This document shows positions 55,115 through 64,000 of a stretch of 64,000 bases of DNA, one piece after another. Each line of letters begins with the position of its first letter. Position 1 is the stretch's first letter. The notes below the pieces were generated by a model. That model made no database searches. It saw only the letters and a program-made list of their open reading frames with translations, and was not told the DNA's origin. The DNA comes from JAFGIN01 sp050301235. GTDB lineage: Bacteria > Fibrobacterota > Chitinivibrionia > Chitinivibrionales > Chitinispirillaceae. The translations under genes were made by a program, and so were the position numbers. The stretch is from assembly GCA_050301235.1 (NCBI GenBank), contig JBNKZD010000005.1:1-64000 (forward strand). Direction: 5' to 3'.

Positions 55115-56002
55115 TCAGAAATTCCTGCATTTCAGTATTGCATTCTGTGTGTAGAAATAAGCATTGTAGCAACTTGCGCTAATAACCGGATCGTTATATC
55201 CTGAAACAGCACGGGTATAGGATGCGTCGGTACTTTTCTTTTTCCAGATTTCTCCGGACCGTGCCCTTACAACGATATTATTTGCACACCAGGATGCATT
55301 TGTGCAGGGAACGCCAACATTCTGATAAGTCCAGGAGTTACATCCATTGGTTGAAGTATACACCTGCCCGACGCCATTTGGTCCTCCGCCAAAAACTACG
55401 ATTACTTTGTTGCCATTATAAGGATCACAGGAAATACATGAAGGATCCCAGGAAGGAATACCATTGTTAGGGTAAAAAATTTGTTGCCATGTTGCATTTT
55501 GGTTACTGGATATGGTGCATTTCCACATTACCTGATAGCCATTTGATTGACCAATAAAATACAGATACGTTATTCCATTCCGTTCTGTAGCGGCAATATC
55601 ATCAAAATTCGTGATATTACTGCCGTTAGGAATAAATCCATTTCCGGTTGTGGAACCCCACCAAATATCGTTTCTTGAATTAACATGGAAACATTTTTCA
55701 GTAAAGCCGGAAGCTATACATTTTCCATAATGGCCAGTATTAACCCAGTAATCTCCACTCTCAATGTATTTATAAATATAGAAATCATTTAAACCCGGTA
55801 CTCTCTGATAGCTCAATGCCCAGCTGGAAGACAGGCTTGTAATTGAAAGGTCAATAGCTGTCTGGTCAAACAAACTTGCTACCCGCGAGACATTATTCTC
55901 CTGAGATACGGATACAGGAGACGTAGAGTTTGAGCAACCTATAGCCAGAGCCGAGATAAAAATCGTCAATGTTATTTTAAGCTTATTCTTGTAAAGATGC
56001 AT
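55115..56002 (-). CDS. Lipoprotein with WD/tectonin-like blades
   Basis: A 295-residue exported lipoprotein (Cys23 in ALAIGC). Repeating short strands with Trp/Asn (NDIWWGSTTGNGF, GEIWKKKSTDASY, VYTSTNGCNSWTYQN) recall BNR or tectonin-type propellers. It is Cys-rich in the mature part (about ten Cys), so disulphides are likely. No catalytic motif. Monocistronic, with the decayed IS upstream. Confidence 0.65.
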   Translation of the reverse strand: MHLYKNKLKITLTIFISALAIGCSNSTSPVSVSQENNVSRVASLFDQTAIDLSITSLSSSWALSYQRVPGLNDFYIYKYIESGDYWVNTGHYGKCIASGFTEKCFHVNSRNDIWWGSTTGNGFIPNGSNITNFDDIAATERNGITYLYFIGQSNGYQVMWKCTISSNQNATWQQIFYPNNGIPSWDPSCISCDPYNGNKVIVVFGGGPNGVGQVYTSTNGCNSWTYQNVGVPCTNASWCANNIVVRARSGEIWKKKSTDASYTRAVSGYNDPVISASCYNAYFYTQNAILKCRNF

Positions 56003-56080
56003 CGTAACAGGTCCTTTCTATAACTGATGTTATTGGTTTTACAGTGCTTTTTAAATTTAAATTCTGGTAATATAAAGTTC

Positions 56081-58013
56081 AGAAAAATCTGTCCGCTACG
56101 TAAGGGGACAAAAAATAAGTGTGCCGCCGTTGATATTTTAGCACCACCCTTTGACAGAGCGATAGAAGCCAATATAACTAATCTGGAATGTATTCCTTAC
56201 TCGAGTCAATTCGTATCTGCGCCAGTTGTTCGCAAGAAACTATTTCCTTATGTTTCAAGTAACCATATTTACTTTTGCCAATTCCTTTTGCTGGATCATA
56301 CAAGAATTTTTCCAGAGGTTTGCAATGGACGAAGCTGTACTTCAATCAATAATTGGAACAGACAAACGCAACCCATACCTTCAGGTATGTAGGCGTAACA
56401 GATCTACAAATATAATCGCAGCAGCTATAGTTACCAGATACGGAATGATATTTTTGATACATTTGGACTACATCTATCGCCGGAGGCACTTCGTCCAATA
56501 TTTACAGCCTGCAAGGCAAGATCAAGCCGGAGTACTCTTTTTTTCTGGATGGCTCTCACGACTGGATCTGCTCCACTGCGGCACACTATTGAAACAGTGG
56601 CTTGCGCTGGTATTGCTTGAAGCGATTAACATTGAACAAAGTAAATATGTGAACTGAGAGTGTTTGTCACTGTTTTTTGGAAGAGTGCTGCCTGGAACTG
56701 TTGAACAGCGACTTCAACTCGTACAAATCGCTTCAACTGATACCGATCTGAGCATATTACAAGTGAATGCGCAGAGGTCGCAGATGTTGCTCATTGCGAT
56801 GATTTTTACTATACTCCTCATACAAAACACTATACAGGGATGCACAAGCTCCTCAAAGGGTGGTGTTCTGCAATTAGATGGGCAGATAAGGCGCTGCACA
56901 GCGATTTTATCCATACCGTTGAAGGAATGCCCGTTTACATGTACCATGCTGATAACTATCAGGATTTACGAGAACGGTTTTTTCCCATCATTGCCGACTT
57001 TCGGCAAACAGTTACACTACCAGCAGAGAAAAAAATAATAATAATAATTGATTGAGGCATTTATAGCATTGAGACCTTTCAAAAGGTAAAAAACGATCCA
57101 AATCTTGATCTGATTAGCTGGGAAAAGGGATACAAGGCTGGAGAATATGACCCATAAAAATGCAATGGTCAATTTTGCTATTCCAGGTTCCGTAACAATA
57201 CGACCGATAACCAATTGTATATCTTTGATTATATGTACAAACGGTGGGAACTTGATCCTGAGATTCGAAAATTGATTGTTGTCGCAACAAATCCTAAAGC
57301 AAAGACAGTGGAAGTAAGTATTTTATGCACAGATCTACAACGAAATGCTCAAGAAGTTATCCTGCTTATTTTTAAACGCAGGATCCAGGAAAATGATTTC
57401 CAATATCTTGATAAACATTATGGTATCAACCAGATTACCAGTTATGCAACGATACCCTATGAAAAATTGTGCGAAACCATTGAGGACAAACAAGGGCAGA
57501 GTGCACAAAAAAAGGCATTACTGTTAGAAAAACGTTCTCTGGAAAACTACCTGAAAACAATACTTCACAAGGAACACAAACAAAGCATACGAATGAATAG
57601 CCTGAATGAAAAACTGCATAAAATTGATACTAACGCAGATAAAGAGGTGAAAACATCTACAACCGTTCCGCTCAAAGTTTCATATTACAGCATAGACCTA
57701 TCCAGCAGGTTTACCTCATAATTTCGCTAGTAAAATTTTCCAATTTGTTTCGTTTTCGAAAATGCTCATAATATAACGCTCAGCCAGGAATTCACAGAAT
57801 GTAAAAAACTGCCGATGCAGCCAAAAAGAGGTGATTTTCGTGTCACATCTGAGCCGGTAAAGAAAGTGAATTCATAATCATTTCATATTATTATTAAGAT
57901 AGCGACGTCTACGCCTTTTGTTTTTAACTTATTTCAGGAAATTGGTTTGATAGTTTGACATAGTCATAATAAACAGTGGTTTTTGTCCCCTTGGAAGGCG
58001 AACACATTTTCAG
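56081..58013 (+). mobile_element. Decayed insertion sequence with terminal inverted repeats
   Basis: The left end at 56081-56114 contains AAGGGGACAAAAA. The right end at 57980-58013 contains the inverse TTTTTGTCCCCTT. The outer parts also pair imperfectly (GAAAAATCTGTCCGC against GAAAATGTGTTCGCC after inversion). Between them lies a frameshifted DDE transposase gene on the plus strand. The element is about 1.93 kb. No clear target duplication could be defined. Confidence 0.7.
56130..57721 (+). pseudogene. Transposase, multiply frameshifted
   Basis: In-order segments in different frames read as one transposase. They are VADVAHCDDFYY and HYTGMHKLLKGWCSAIRWAD; then HSDFIHTVEGMPVYMYHADN, DLRERFFPIIADFRQ and SWEKGYKAGEYDP. 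Last comes a long intact C-terminal frame from 57215 (MYKRWELDPEIRKLIVVATNPK, RRIQENDFQYLDKHYGINQI). The N-terminal third is the least certain. At least three frameshifts make it inactive. It belongs to a DDE-type family whose exact IS group I cannot name. Confidence 0.65.
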
Positions 58014-58178
58014 GTTTTCATTTAAAAGAATTAATATTTTCTGTTCATTCTGTTGAATCAGTTTATGTGAATAAAAAGGTTAAAAGAGTTTTAGCATACC
58101 AGTTCAAGGCATTAAATTGAGGATAAACAAAAAGACAGATGGATCAATAGCAACTTTTCAATTCTTTGACAGTAACTA
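57722..58178. other. Downstream IS sequence and leader of the efflux operon
   Basis: No gene. It contains the right inverted repeat of the IS (57980-58013) and then an AT-rich 165-base leader before the TolC-family ATG. The promoter of the efflux operon should lie in 58014-58178, but I could not assign its boxes. Confidence 0.5.
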
Positions 58179-59630
58179 ATGCTTACAATTAATTCAGCTT
58201 TTTTCATTCCGGTGCTCATTTTCCTTTTTTCGGAAATGTGTATTTCTGATACTACCAACGAGTTTTCACTTCGCGATGCAGTTGCGCTCGGCCTGGAAAA
58301 CAATACGATCGAAGTCCCGCTCATACGTGTAAGCCAGAAAATTGCTTTTTGCAATTACAGGGCCTCAAGGTCAGCATTCGGTACCTTAGATGCATCTGGT
58401 AGCATTACCTACGATTACGACGGTCCTTTTTCTAATGATGACACACTCTTGTCGCCAAACAGTAATGGCAACCTGACCTCGACCAGTTCATTAAAATCGG
58501 CCCTCACCCTTCCAACAGGAGGGACACTGATCACCGGCATCAGCATGCCGATTTCACAGATGCTCATTTCTGATACTCCATCTTCAAAGATCCCACTGGC
58601 TGGGACCTTGCAACTCGAACAACCACTCTCACCCTCAATCATCAAACAGAAACGTTTCGAGAGTTTTCTTGAAAAAGAGGTGCCGAGGCGGATAAAAAAT
58701 AGGACTCGTTCGGAATTGGAGCAATTCATTATGCAGCTTGCTTCCAGGTATTATCAATACTCCTCCCTCCAGAATCAACTAGTGCGAGCAAGGAAAAACG
58801 CCGGGCAAAGCAGACTTGATGCCGAAATTGCACAACTGAAATTTCAAAATGGCGCCATTTCACAGTCAGGACTGGTAGAAATAGAGGCAATGCGGGAGGA
58901 ATCGGAACTCAACACATTGACATTAGAGAGTAATCTTTTGACCATCAGACGGGATATAGAGGATCTGGTAGGTACCACAATCGACTCGTTAGCAACATTC
59001 TCGGGGATTGACGAGAATGATTTGAAATTGCCGCCGAAAGATTCGATCCTTGTCCGAGCACTTGCTCAGAGTGATCTGTTAGAAGCCTTACAGGACAATG
59101 TAACTGTGACTCAATTGCGGAACAGGTTTTCAGCAATTTTTTCTCCATCGCTTAAGTTAAGCTACACCGTGTTTCCAAAATACGGTTTGTTTGATATGGG
59201 GTACAATACCTCCTACCAGATTGCTGCTGCAGGAATGGATATTCCCCTGATTTCACTCCGGGAAGGTCGGATAGCACTGCAAAAAGCCCAAGCCGAAGCT
59301 CAGCAGGCGCAATTGTTATTCAATCAGGGGCACCGACAGGTCTCCCGTACGATTACAGATCTTTACCGTTCAGTAATGGATTTACGTATACAGATAGACC
59401 TTGCGAAAAAAAATGTTATAGCGGCTCGGAAATCACTCGATCTGGCCAGAGAACAGTTTGTCGCCGGAGCGATTTCACGGGCAAATCTGGATCTCTACAT
59501 CACAAAACTTGAATCCGGTGAACGTCAGTATGAGGAATCCAAAGCGCAGCTTGTCATTGCTCATCTGGAAATTTTACAGGTTCAAAAGCTATTATTACCG
59601 TTTTTCGGAATTGAAGAGGAGGATTTGTGA
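58179..59630 (+). CDS. TolC-family outer-membrane efflux channel
   Basis: A 483-residue protein with a signal peptide (FFIPVLIFLFSEMCISD) and two copies of the long coiled-coil/strand OEP unit. Examples are EFSLRDAVALGLENN, the helix QNQLVRARKNAGQSRLDAE and, in the second repeat, KAQAEAQQAQLLFNQGHRQVSRTITDLY. It forms the trimeric channel of a tripartite pump. Its TGA overlaps the next gene's GTG (GTGA at 59627-59630). Confidence 0.9.
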   Translation: MLTINSAFFIPVLIFLFSEMCISDTTNEFSLRDAVALGLENNTIEVPLIRVSQKIAFCNYRASRSAFGTLDASGSITYDYDGPFSNDDTLLSPNSNGNLTSTSSLKSALTLPTGGTLITGISMPISQMLISDTPSSKIPLAGTLQLEQPLSPSIIKQKRFESFLEKEVPRRIKNRTRSELEQFIMQLASRYYQYSSLQNQLVRARKNAGQSRLDAEIAQLKFQNGAISQSGLVEIEAMREESELNTLTLESNLLTIRRDIEDLVGTTIDSLATFSGIDENDLKLPPKDSILVRALAQSDLLEALQDNVTVTQLRNRFSAIFSPSLKLSYTVFPKYGLFDMGYNTSYQIAAAGMDIPLISLREGRIALQKAQAEAQQAQLLFNQGHRQVSRTITDLYRSVMDLRIQIDLAKKNVIAARKSLDLAREQFVAGAISRANLDLYITKLESGERQYEESKAQLVIAHLEILQVQKLLLPFFGIEEEDL

Positions 59631-60673
59631 TACGTATAATACGAGGATGGGTTACTTCAGTACTGATAGCTGGCATAGGAATATCTTCATGTAACATCTC
59701 TAATACGTCGGTTGTCTACGAAAAACACGCTGTCGCAAAGGATACGTTTTCAGTTTACCTGTATTGTCATGGCCAGCTTACGCCACTTCTATCAAAGCAG
59801 TTCAAGTGCGAAAAAAAAGGTAACATCCATTATAGTATTCCACTCGATGAATCCATCGAATACAGTAAGGGTACAACGATCGCTTCGATTACTCCGTTTG
59901 GCGATGAATTGATAGATGCCAAGGCTGAACTGTACAGTCAACAAAAAGAATTAGCACTTTTGAAAAAAGAACTCTCTCTTCAGGAACAATTATTCAATAA
60001 AGGACAGATCTCTAAAAACGAACTGGAACGTAACCGGATCTCCCTTTCGAGAAAGAGGATGGAAGTCCAAAAATCCAATATTAAAAAGAGCACTCAACAT
60101 ATCAGCGCGCCCTTCAAAGGTCACCTATCATTGGTCGGCAGCCCCGATGGTTCTGAAGTTTCTGAAGGAACCAACTTATTTACCTGGGTAGACTGGGGTA
60201 CGATTAGAGTCAAAATGAACATCCCAGATTACCATCTGAGACGAATCTCAAGCGGCAAACCGGTAATCGTAGAAGGGTATGTACTAAAACGTCCGATAAC
60301 CTGCAAAGTTGCGACCATTATATCTAATCCTTCTGACAATTTCGGGATGAATGCCTCCCCGGGAACAGCCGGCTCCAATTCAATGACGTCCGCGTACCTA
60401 TCAATTGACTCAGAAGAATTAGCAGCAGTATCTTTCCCTCAGGGTGAAGTGGTCTGTAAATATGTCGATACCGTACTGACCGATGTACTTTGTGTGCCGG
60501 TTAGCTTCCTGCTATTCAGGGGAGAGCATGCATACCTGAAGAAAACGAATGCGAAACTTACCCTTGTACAACTTGGTATAGTTAGTGACAGCCTCGCAGA
60601 AATCACTGCTGGTGTAGCGGAAAACGACACTATTATTCGAAGTGTACCTCTCAACGACGAATTCCGACAATGA
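59627..60673 (+). CDS. MacA/HlyD-type periplasmic adaptor (lipoprotein)
   Basis: A 348-residue membrane-fusion protein. The GTG start is preceded by GGAGG. It carries a lipoprotein-like signal (Cys22 in GISSC), a split lipoyl/biotinyl domain (HYSIPLDESIEYSKGTTIASI, then HISAPFKGHLSLVGSPDGSE), a coiled-coil hairpin (LALLKKELSLQEQLFNKGQI) and a beta-barrel (WGTIRVKMNIPDYHLRRI). It couples the inner-membrane permease to TolC. It overlaps both neighbours by four bases. Confidence 0.88.
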   Translation: MIRIIRGWVTSVLIAGIGISSCNISNTSVVYEKHAVAKDTFSVYLYCHGQLTPLLSKQFKCEKKGNIHYSIPLDESIEYSKGTTIASITPFGDELIDAKAELYSQQKELALLKKELSLQEQLFNKGQISKNELERNRISLSRKRMEVQKSNIKKSTQHISAPFKGHLSLVGSPDGSEVSEGTNLFTWVDWGTIRVKMNIPDYHLRRISSGKPVIVEGYVLKRPITCKVATIISNPSDNFGMNASPGTAGSNSMTSAYLSIDSEELAAVSFPQGEVVCKYVDTVLTDVLCVPVSFLLFRGEHAYLKKTNAKLTLVQLGIVSDSLAEITAGVAENDTIIRSVPLNDEFRQ

Positions 60674-61971
60674 ATCAGTACACAATGATTAAAAACAGCA
60701 TTACTATACCTGATGAATCGGAGATACCAGTATCCAGAATCTCTCTGTATCGACAGAGGAGTGCACCGCTGACTTCCCATTTCAGGTTGATAATGGTTGT
60801 GATTATACAGATCTTGCACAACCTTGCAGCTCATCGGTTACGAACCATTCTCACCAGCGTTGGAGTAATCATTGGCATTGGAGCAATTTATGCTATTCTT
60901 GTTATAGGCGATACCGGTAAAACGTATACACGAACACTACTTCTACCGTTTCGTGTTGGAACTATTGTTATTCGTCCATCCTCTCAGCTGCCGTCTGCAA
61001 ACAGTACCCCCCTTGTAAAAGGGCCGGTTATGGATCAGAAATATTTACACAGAGAAGATATCCTCTTTCTCAGGAATGTATATTCCGGCACAGCAGCTTT
61101 TTCTCCCGTGTGTGATGTTGCTTCCAATGGAATTACCTGTGAAGGGCATAAGGTGAATTGCGGCCGGATTATCGCTGTAACAGGTAATTACGAGTTCATA
61201 GGTAAACTGGCACTTGTTGCAGGAAGGTTTATACTTCCTACCGACACCCAAACTGCGGTCGTTGCAATCGATAACAACGGCAGGTTCCAGGGATTACCGT
61301 TTCCTGTTCTTGGACGAATCATTGTTATCGACAACAAACTCTATAAGGTCGTGGGCCTGGTTAAAAACGCTGTAGGGATCAATCGTGTTCCTGACATCAT
61401 GATTCCCTTTGTCCCGGAAATGCATACCGCTGTCAACCGAATCCTGGTATACAGTAAAACAGACCAGATAGAACATGAATTGGAACGGATGCGCGCTTTG
61501 ATATCAGCCCGAAATTCTGCAAACCTGACAACACTGCCGGCTGAAGCAGACGAAGCAGGTACAATGTCGGTGTTCATGTCAGTTGTACGGCTTCTTGCGC
61601 TCATTTCTGCCATATCGCTTGCGGTTGGATGCATTGGTGTCATGAATACGCTCATTGCATCGGTGGAAGAAAAAACCTTCGAAGTGGGTGTGCGCAGTGC
61701 ATTGGGAGCCAGTCCTGCCCTGATATTTTTTCATTTTTTGGGAGAAGCCATACTTCTTTGCCTGGCAGCCGGCATTGCCGGAATGTTAACAGGTGCTGGT
61801 GCAGTAACCGTGTTGAGCATTATGAATAAAACGTCTCCGGTTTTTCTTCCGGAACCGATCGTTATCGCATCTGGTTCTTCTTTAATAATAGGTTTAGTCG
61901 GGGGGTTGCTGCCGGCATTGCAGGCAGCACGACTTAATCCATGGGATGCACTAAGGAAAGGTAGTTCATGA
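60670..61971 (+). CDS. MacB/FtsX-type ABC permease
   Basis: A 433-residue permease with an N-terminal helix (HRLRTILTSVGVIIGIGAIYAILVI), a large periplasmic domain and three C-terminal helices with the FtsX motif (EVGVRSALGASPALI ... LPALQAARLNPWDALRKG). Some 45 residues precede the first helix, longer than typical stand-alone permeases. Half-sized MacB (ATPase separate) is encoded by this gene plus the next. The start overlaps the adaptor stop (ATGA). Confidence 0.9.
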   Translation: MNQYTMIKNSITIPDESEIPVSRISLYRQRSAPLTSHFRLIMVVIIQILHNLAAHRLRTILTSVGVIIGIGAIYAILVIGDTGKTYTRTLLLPFRVGTIVIRPSSQLPSANSTPLVKGPVMDQKYLHREDILFLRNVYSGTAAFSPVCDVASNGITCEGHKVNCGRIIAVTGNYEFIGKLALVAGRFILPTDTQTAVVAIDNNGRFQGLPFPVLGRIIVIDNKLYKVVGLVKNAVGINRVPDIMIPFVPEMHTAVNRILVYSKTDQIEHELERMRALISARNSANLTTLPAEADEAGTMSVFMSVVRLLALISAISLAVGCIGVMNTLIASVEEKTFEVGVRSALGASPALIFFHFLGEAILLCLAAGIAGMLTGAGAVTVLSIMNKTSPVFLPEPIVIASGSSLIIGLVGGLLPALQAARLNPWDALRKGSS

Positions 61972-62633
61972 GCTGCATACAAACGAAAGCTATTTCGAAA
62001 AGTTACGGACGTGGAAGAGCAAAACGTGTGGTCCTGAATGACGTGTCACTTTCTATCGAGACCGGAGAATTTGTATCGATTACCGGACCATCCGGCTGTG
62101 GAAAATCAACACTACTATCCATTCTTGGATTGCTACAGATCCCATCAGGTGGAGAGCTTTTTATTGATGGTATAGTATGTACATCCTTATCTGGTTCAGC
62201 AAGGGCGAAACTTCGTCGACATGTACTTGGTTTTGTTTTCCAGGATTTTGCCCTGTTGAGTAACTACACAGTTGAACAGAACATTCTTCTTCCTCTTGTG
62301 TATGACAGCATTTGTAAAAAGGAAGCTCAGATCAGATTACACGAAGTTGCTGAAATGCTTGGAATACCACACTTGTTACGACAAAACCCGACAGAAATTT
62401 CGGGGGGAGAAAAACAGAGGGTGGCGCTTGCCAGAACACTGATACGCGCTCCCCAAATTATTCTTGCCGATGAGCCAACCGGAAATCTTGATCCAGCAAA
62501 TGCTGAATATGTTTGTTCCTGTTTTCGTGAAATAACAGGAACAGCAGGGGTTACAGTTGTTGTGGTAACGCATGATCGTCAATTTGCCGCAAAAACAGAC
62601 CGCACCGTCGAATTAAGTGTTCTAAGACCTTAA
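61968..62633 (+). CDS. ABC transporter ATP-binding protein (MacB/LolD type)
   Basis: A 221-residue ATPase. Walker A is GPSGCGKST (40-48), the Q-loop is GFVFQDFALL, the signature is ISGGEKQRVALAR, Walker B is IILADEPTGNLD, and the switch is VVVTHD. It energises the FtsX permease to move substrates (peptides, antibiotics or lipoproteins) out through the TolC channel. Fourth gene of the operon; the start overlaps the permease stop by four bases. Its 3' end overlaps the convergent PD40 gene by 12 bases. Confidence 0.93.
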   Translation: MSCIQTKAISKSYGRGRAKRVVLNDVSLSIETGEFVSITGPSGCGKSTLLSILGLLQIPSGGELFIDGIVCTSLSGSARAKLRRHVLGFVFQDFALLSNYTVEQNILLPLVYDSICKKEAQIRLHEVAEMLGIPHLLRQNPTEISGGEKQRVALARTLIRAPQIILADEPTGNLDPANAEYVCSCFREITGTAGVTVVVVTHDRQFAAKTDRTVELSVLRP

Positions 62634-63620
62634 TTGATTCACTGAATCCGGCCATACCCATTGAGGCCAGAAAACCGAATCTGCCGGAGTGACTTTTTTC
62701 ATCGTTCCGGATTGACTGTCAATCAGAACCAGCCAATCTTTTGCATCGATAGTAGCAATACATGCAATCGTGTCTGTTGAAAAGGAAACTGCAGGTTCGC
62801 GGCATGTGCCCATAAAGAGCGAACGAACCTTACAATTGTATATATCAAATGAGAAAAGCCCCTTTTTTCCATCCCAGCTTCCCGCAAAAATAGCCTGTGT
62901 ATTACGCGAATTGAAAGTAATTTGCATGGAAGAGAGTTTCTGTGTCGGTGCAAGGAGTGTATCCCACAGGTGTGTACTGATATTATAGCTCAGTATTCCA
63001 TCCCCTGAATTCGTTTTTACAATACATCCAATCCGCAAAGTACCTGGTTGCCATTTTGGAGTATATACGGCTGCATCAATTTTTGTACAGACTGCCACAG
63101 TGTTTTTTTCAATATTCCACAATCCCAATTGGGGTACATTGGAGACCGTTGAGTCAATAATAATAAATGTAATAAATTTACCATCAGAGCTCCATGACGG
63201 CTGTTGTACTGAACTCCATGGCTGTGGCATAGTTACAGCGTTTTGACATTGTAAATCAATTCGCATTATACCGAATACTCTGCCTTCAGTATAGTGTTGA
63301 AATATTCCTGCTATTTTTTTCCCACCGGAACATATATCCGCTGTCATGCAACGAATGGGCGAATTATAAAAATAGTTTCCGGGTTTACCCGTTTTTGTAT
63401 TTATTGATCGATAACCATAGCCATTAAATTGTGTTGGAGACATGATACTTAGCTTGCCAAAAGGAATTGGCTGTACAATCGAGTCGAAGGATACCTCCGG
63501 TGGGACCATCTCATACGTTATTTTGGCTGTTTTTTCCCAGGGAAACAGTATCAGAAATAACACAATTGTCGTGAGAATAGCTAAAGTATACCAGACAGAT
63601 AGTTTTTTTATATTTTTCAT
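62622..63620 (-). CDS. Membrane-anchored PD40-type propeller protein
   Basis: A 332-residue protein with an N-terminal membrane anchor (TLAILTTIVLFLILFPW) and PD40/WD40-like blades (PSWSSDGKFITFIII, TPKWQPGTLRIGCIV, FNSRNTQAIFAGSWDGKKG). It probably sits in the periplasm as a binding scaffold. Not obviously part of the efflux operon, as it is convergent with it. Confidence 0.65.
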   Translation of the reverse strand: MKNIKKLSVWYTLAILTTIVLFLILFPWEKTAKITYEMVPPEVSFDSIVQPIPFGKLSIMSPTQFNGYGYRSINTKTGKPGNYFYNSPIRCMTADICSGGKKIAGIFQHYTEGRVFGIMRIDLQCQNAVTMPQPWSSVQQPSWSSDGKFITFIIIDSTVSNVPQLGLWNIEKNTVAVCTKIDAAVYTPKWQPGTLRIGCIVKTNSGDGILSYNISTHLWDTLLAPTQKLSSMQITFNSRNTQAIFAGSWDGKKGLFSFDIYNCKVRSLFMGTCREPAVSFSTDTIACIATIDAKDWLVLIDSQSGTMKKVTPADSVFWPQWVWPDSVNQLRS

Positions 63621-63761
63621 ATTCTCCAGTTTAAGCTAATAGTGATCGGGTTCTGTATTTGTGTGCAAAATGAGAAATAATTGATTCGGATCTGGCCAGT
63701 TGCGACTGCCCTTGATCCGAACCAAAATCATCTGAATATAATGTTGGTTGTTATTTTCAGT

Positions 63762-64000
63762 TTACCAGGCAATATTCGGAAAATCTGTTAACTGCCAATT
63801 AGCAACGGAAGGATTAGCCCAAATTACTTGGCCGTTGGATACATCTTGATACCCTTTGAATGTCCAGGGGCCCTCAACTCTGATATCGCCAAAGGGGTTG
63901 ATGTTTGGACAATTAACTCTCGCCTGAGGCCGTAAATTAACGTATTGCTGCTTATCACGTGCATTAACAGGAATATACCACAAATCAGCATATATATATG
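63762..64000 (-). CDS. Partial gene at the window end, family unknown
   Basis: A minus-strand frame that runs in from beyond 64000 and stops at 63762. Visible text (LWYIPVNARDKQQYVNLRPQ, NPFGDIRVEGPWTFKGYQDV) is hydrophilic and rich in aromatic residues, like the end of a secreted beta-rich protein. The frame stays open to the window edge, so the start lies outside. Confidence 0.5.
   Translation of the reverse strand, partial: YIYADLWYIPVNARDKQQYVNLRPQARVNCPNINPFGDIRVEGPWTFKGYQDVSNGQVIWANPSVANWQLTDFPNIAW

Noticed and set aside
1..64000. CRISPR arrays, rRNA and tRNA genes
   Set aside because: No regular direct repeats with spacers and no tRNA- or rRNA-like conserved sequence were recognised by eye; a tRNAscan or Infernal run would settle this.

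Overview
The window looks like a chromosomal segment of a free-living, polysaccharide-degrading, Gram-negative bacterium of moderate GC content. The envelope is diderm: there are lipoproteins, TolC, beta-barrel-like proteins and an O-antigen-type ligase. A 29-residue AURKAIP1/COX24-type basic protein (47197-47286) is typical of the Fibrobacterota-Chlorobi-Bacteroidota group. Several secreted proteins end in a short Por/T9SS-like C-terminal module, and there are giant Ig-like and beta-helix surface proteins. Together these point to Fibrobacterota, perhaps the Chitinispirillales/Chitinivibrionia side. That placement is inference from style, not from a marker-gene tree.

Layout. 1-3360: a tautomerase (true start GTG at 52, which exposes catalytic Pro1) and a secreted WD40-like/haem c protein resembling the hydrazine-synthase-alpha family. 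3377-9482: an accessory toxin region with a broken RHS tail, a small membrane ORF, a large zinc-phospholipase-OmpA-PG-binding-amidase fusion, and an overlapping SH3/lysozyme-inhibitor-like partner. 9702-21022: a secreted GH31 glycosidase, a hidden decayed carbamoyltransferase with its DUF5989 partner, a haem/PD40/TPR lipoprotein and a 1597-residue beta-helix/FlgD-type surface protein. 21712-23790: rubrerythrin, FKBP isomerase and rhomboid. 24219-32937: surface polysaccharide genes (mutarotase-like, O-antigen ligase/polymerase, two GT4 glycosyltransferases, bifunctional fucokinase/GDP-fucose pyrophosphorylase and GDP-L-fucose synthase). 34346-38110: a tightly coupled ECF sigma / zinc anti-sigma / caspase-like protease / lipoprotein operon on the minus strand. 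38702-47004: GT1 glycosyltransferase, a membrane protein, a CE6/SASA esterase, a giant Ig-like lipoprotein and DUF493. 47197-54960: COX24-like peptide, GIY-YIG, a broken HNH gene whose leader is duplicated on the far side of a BNR-propeller gene, an outer-membrane-like protein and an alpha/beta-hydrolase lipoprotein, and acyltransferase debris. 56081-58013: a decayed insertion sequence with recognisable terminal inverted repeats. 58179-62633: a four-gene TolC/MacA/MacB-type efflux operon with 4-base overlaps at every junction. 62622-64000: a PD40 protein and a partial gene running off the window.

The most interesting units are the phospholipase/amidase fusion with its probable immunity protein, and the sigma/anti-sigma/caspase operon. 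Intergenic spaces carry several families of dispersed palindromic repeats (23848, 33821, 34204, 38475, 40020, 47635) and several pseudogenes, so this is a region of repeated insertion and decay. No rRNA, CRISPR array or convincing tRNA was seen.
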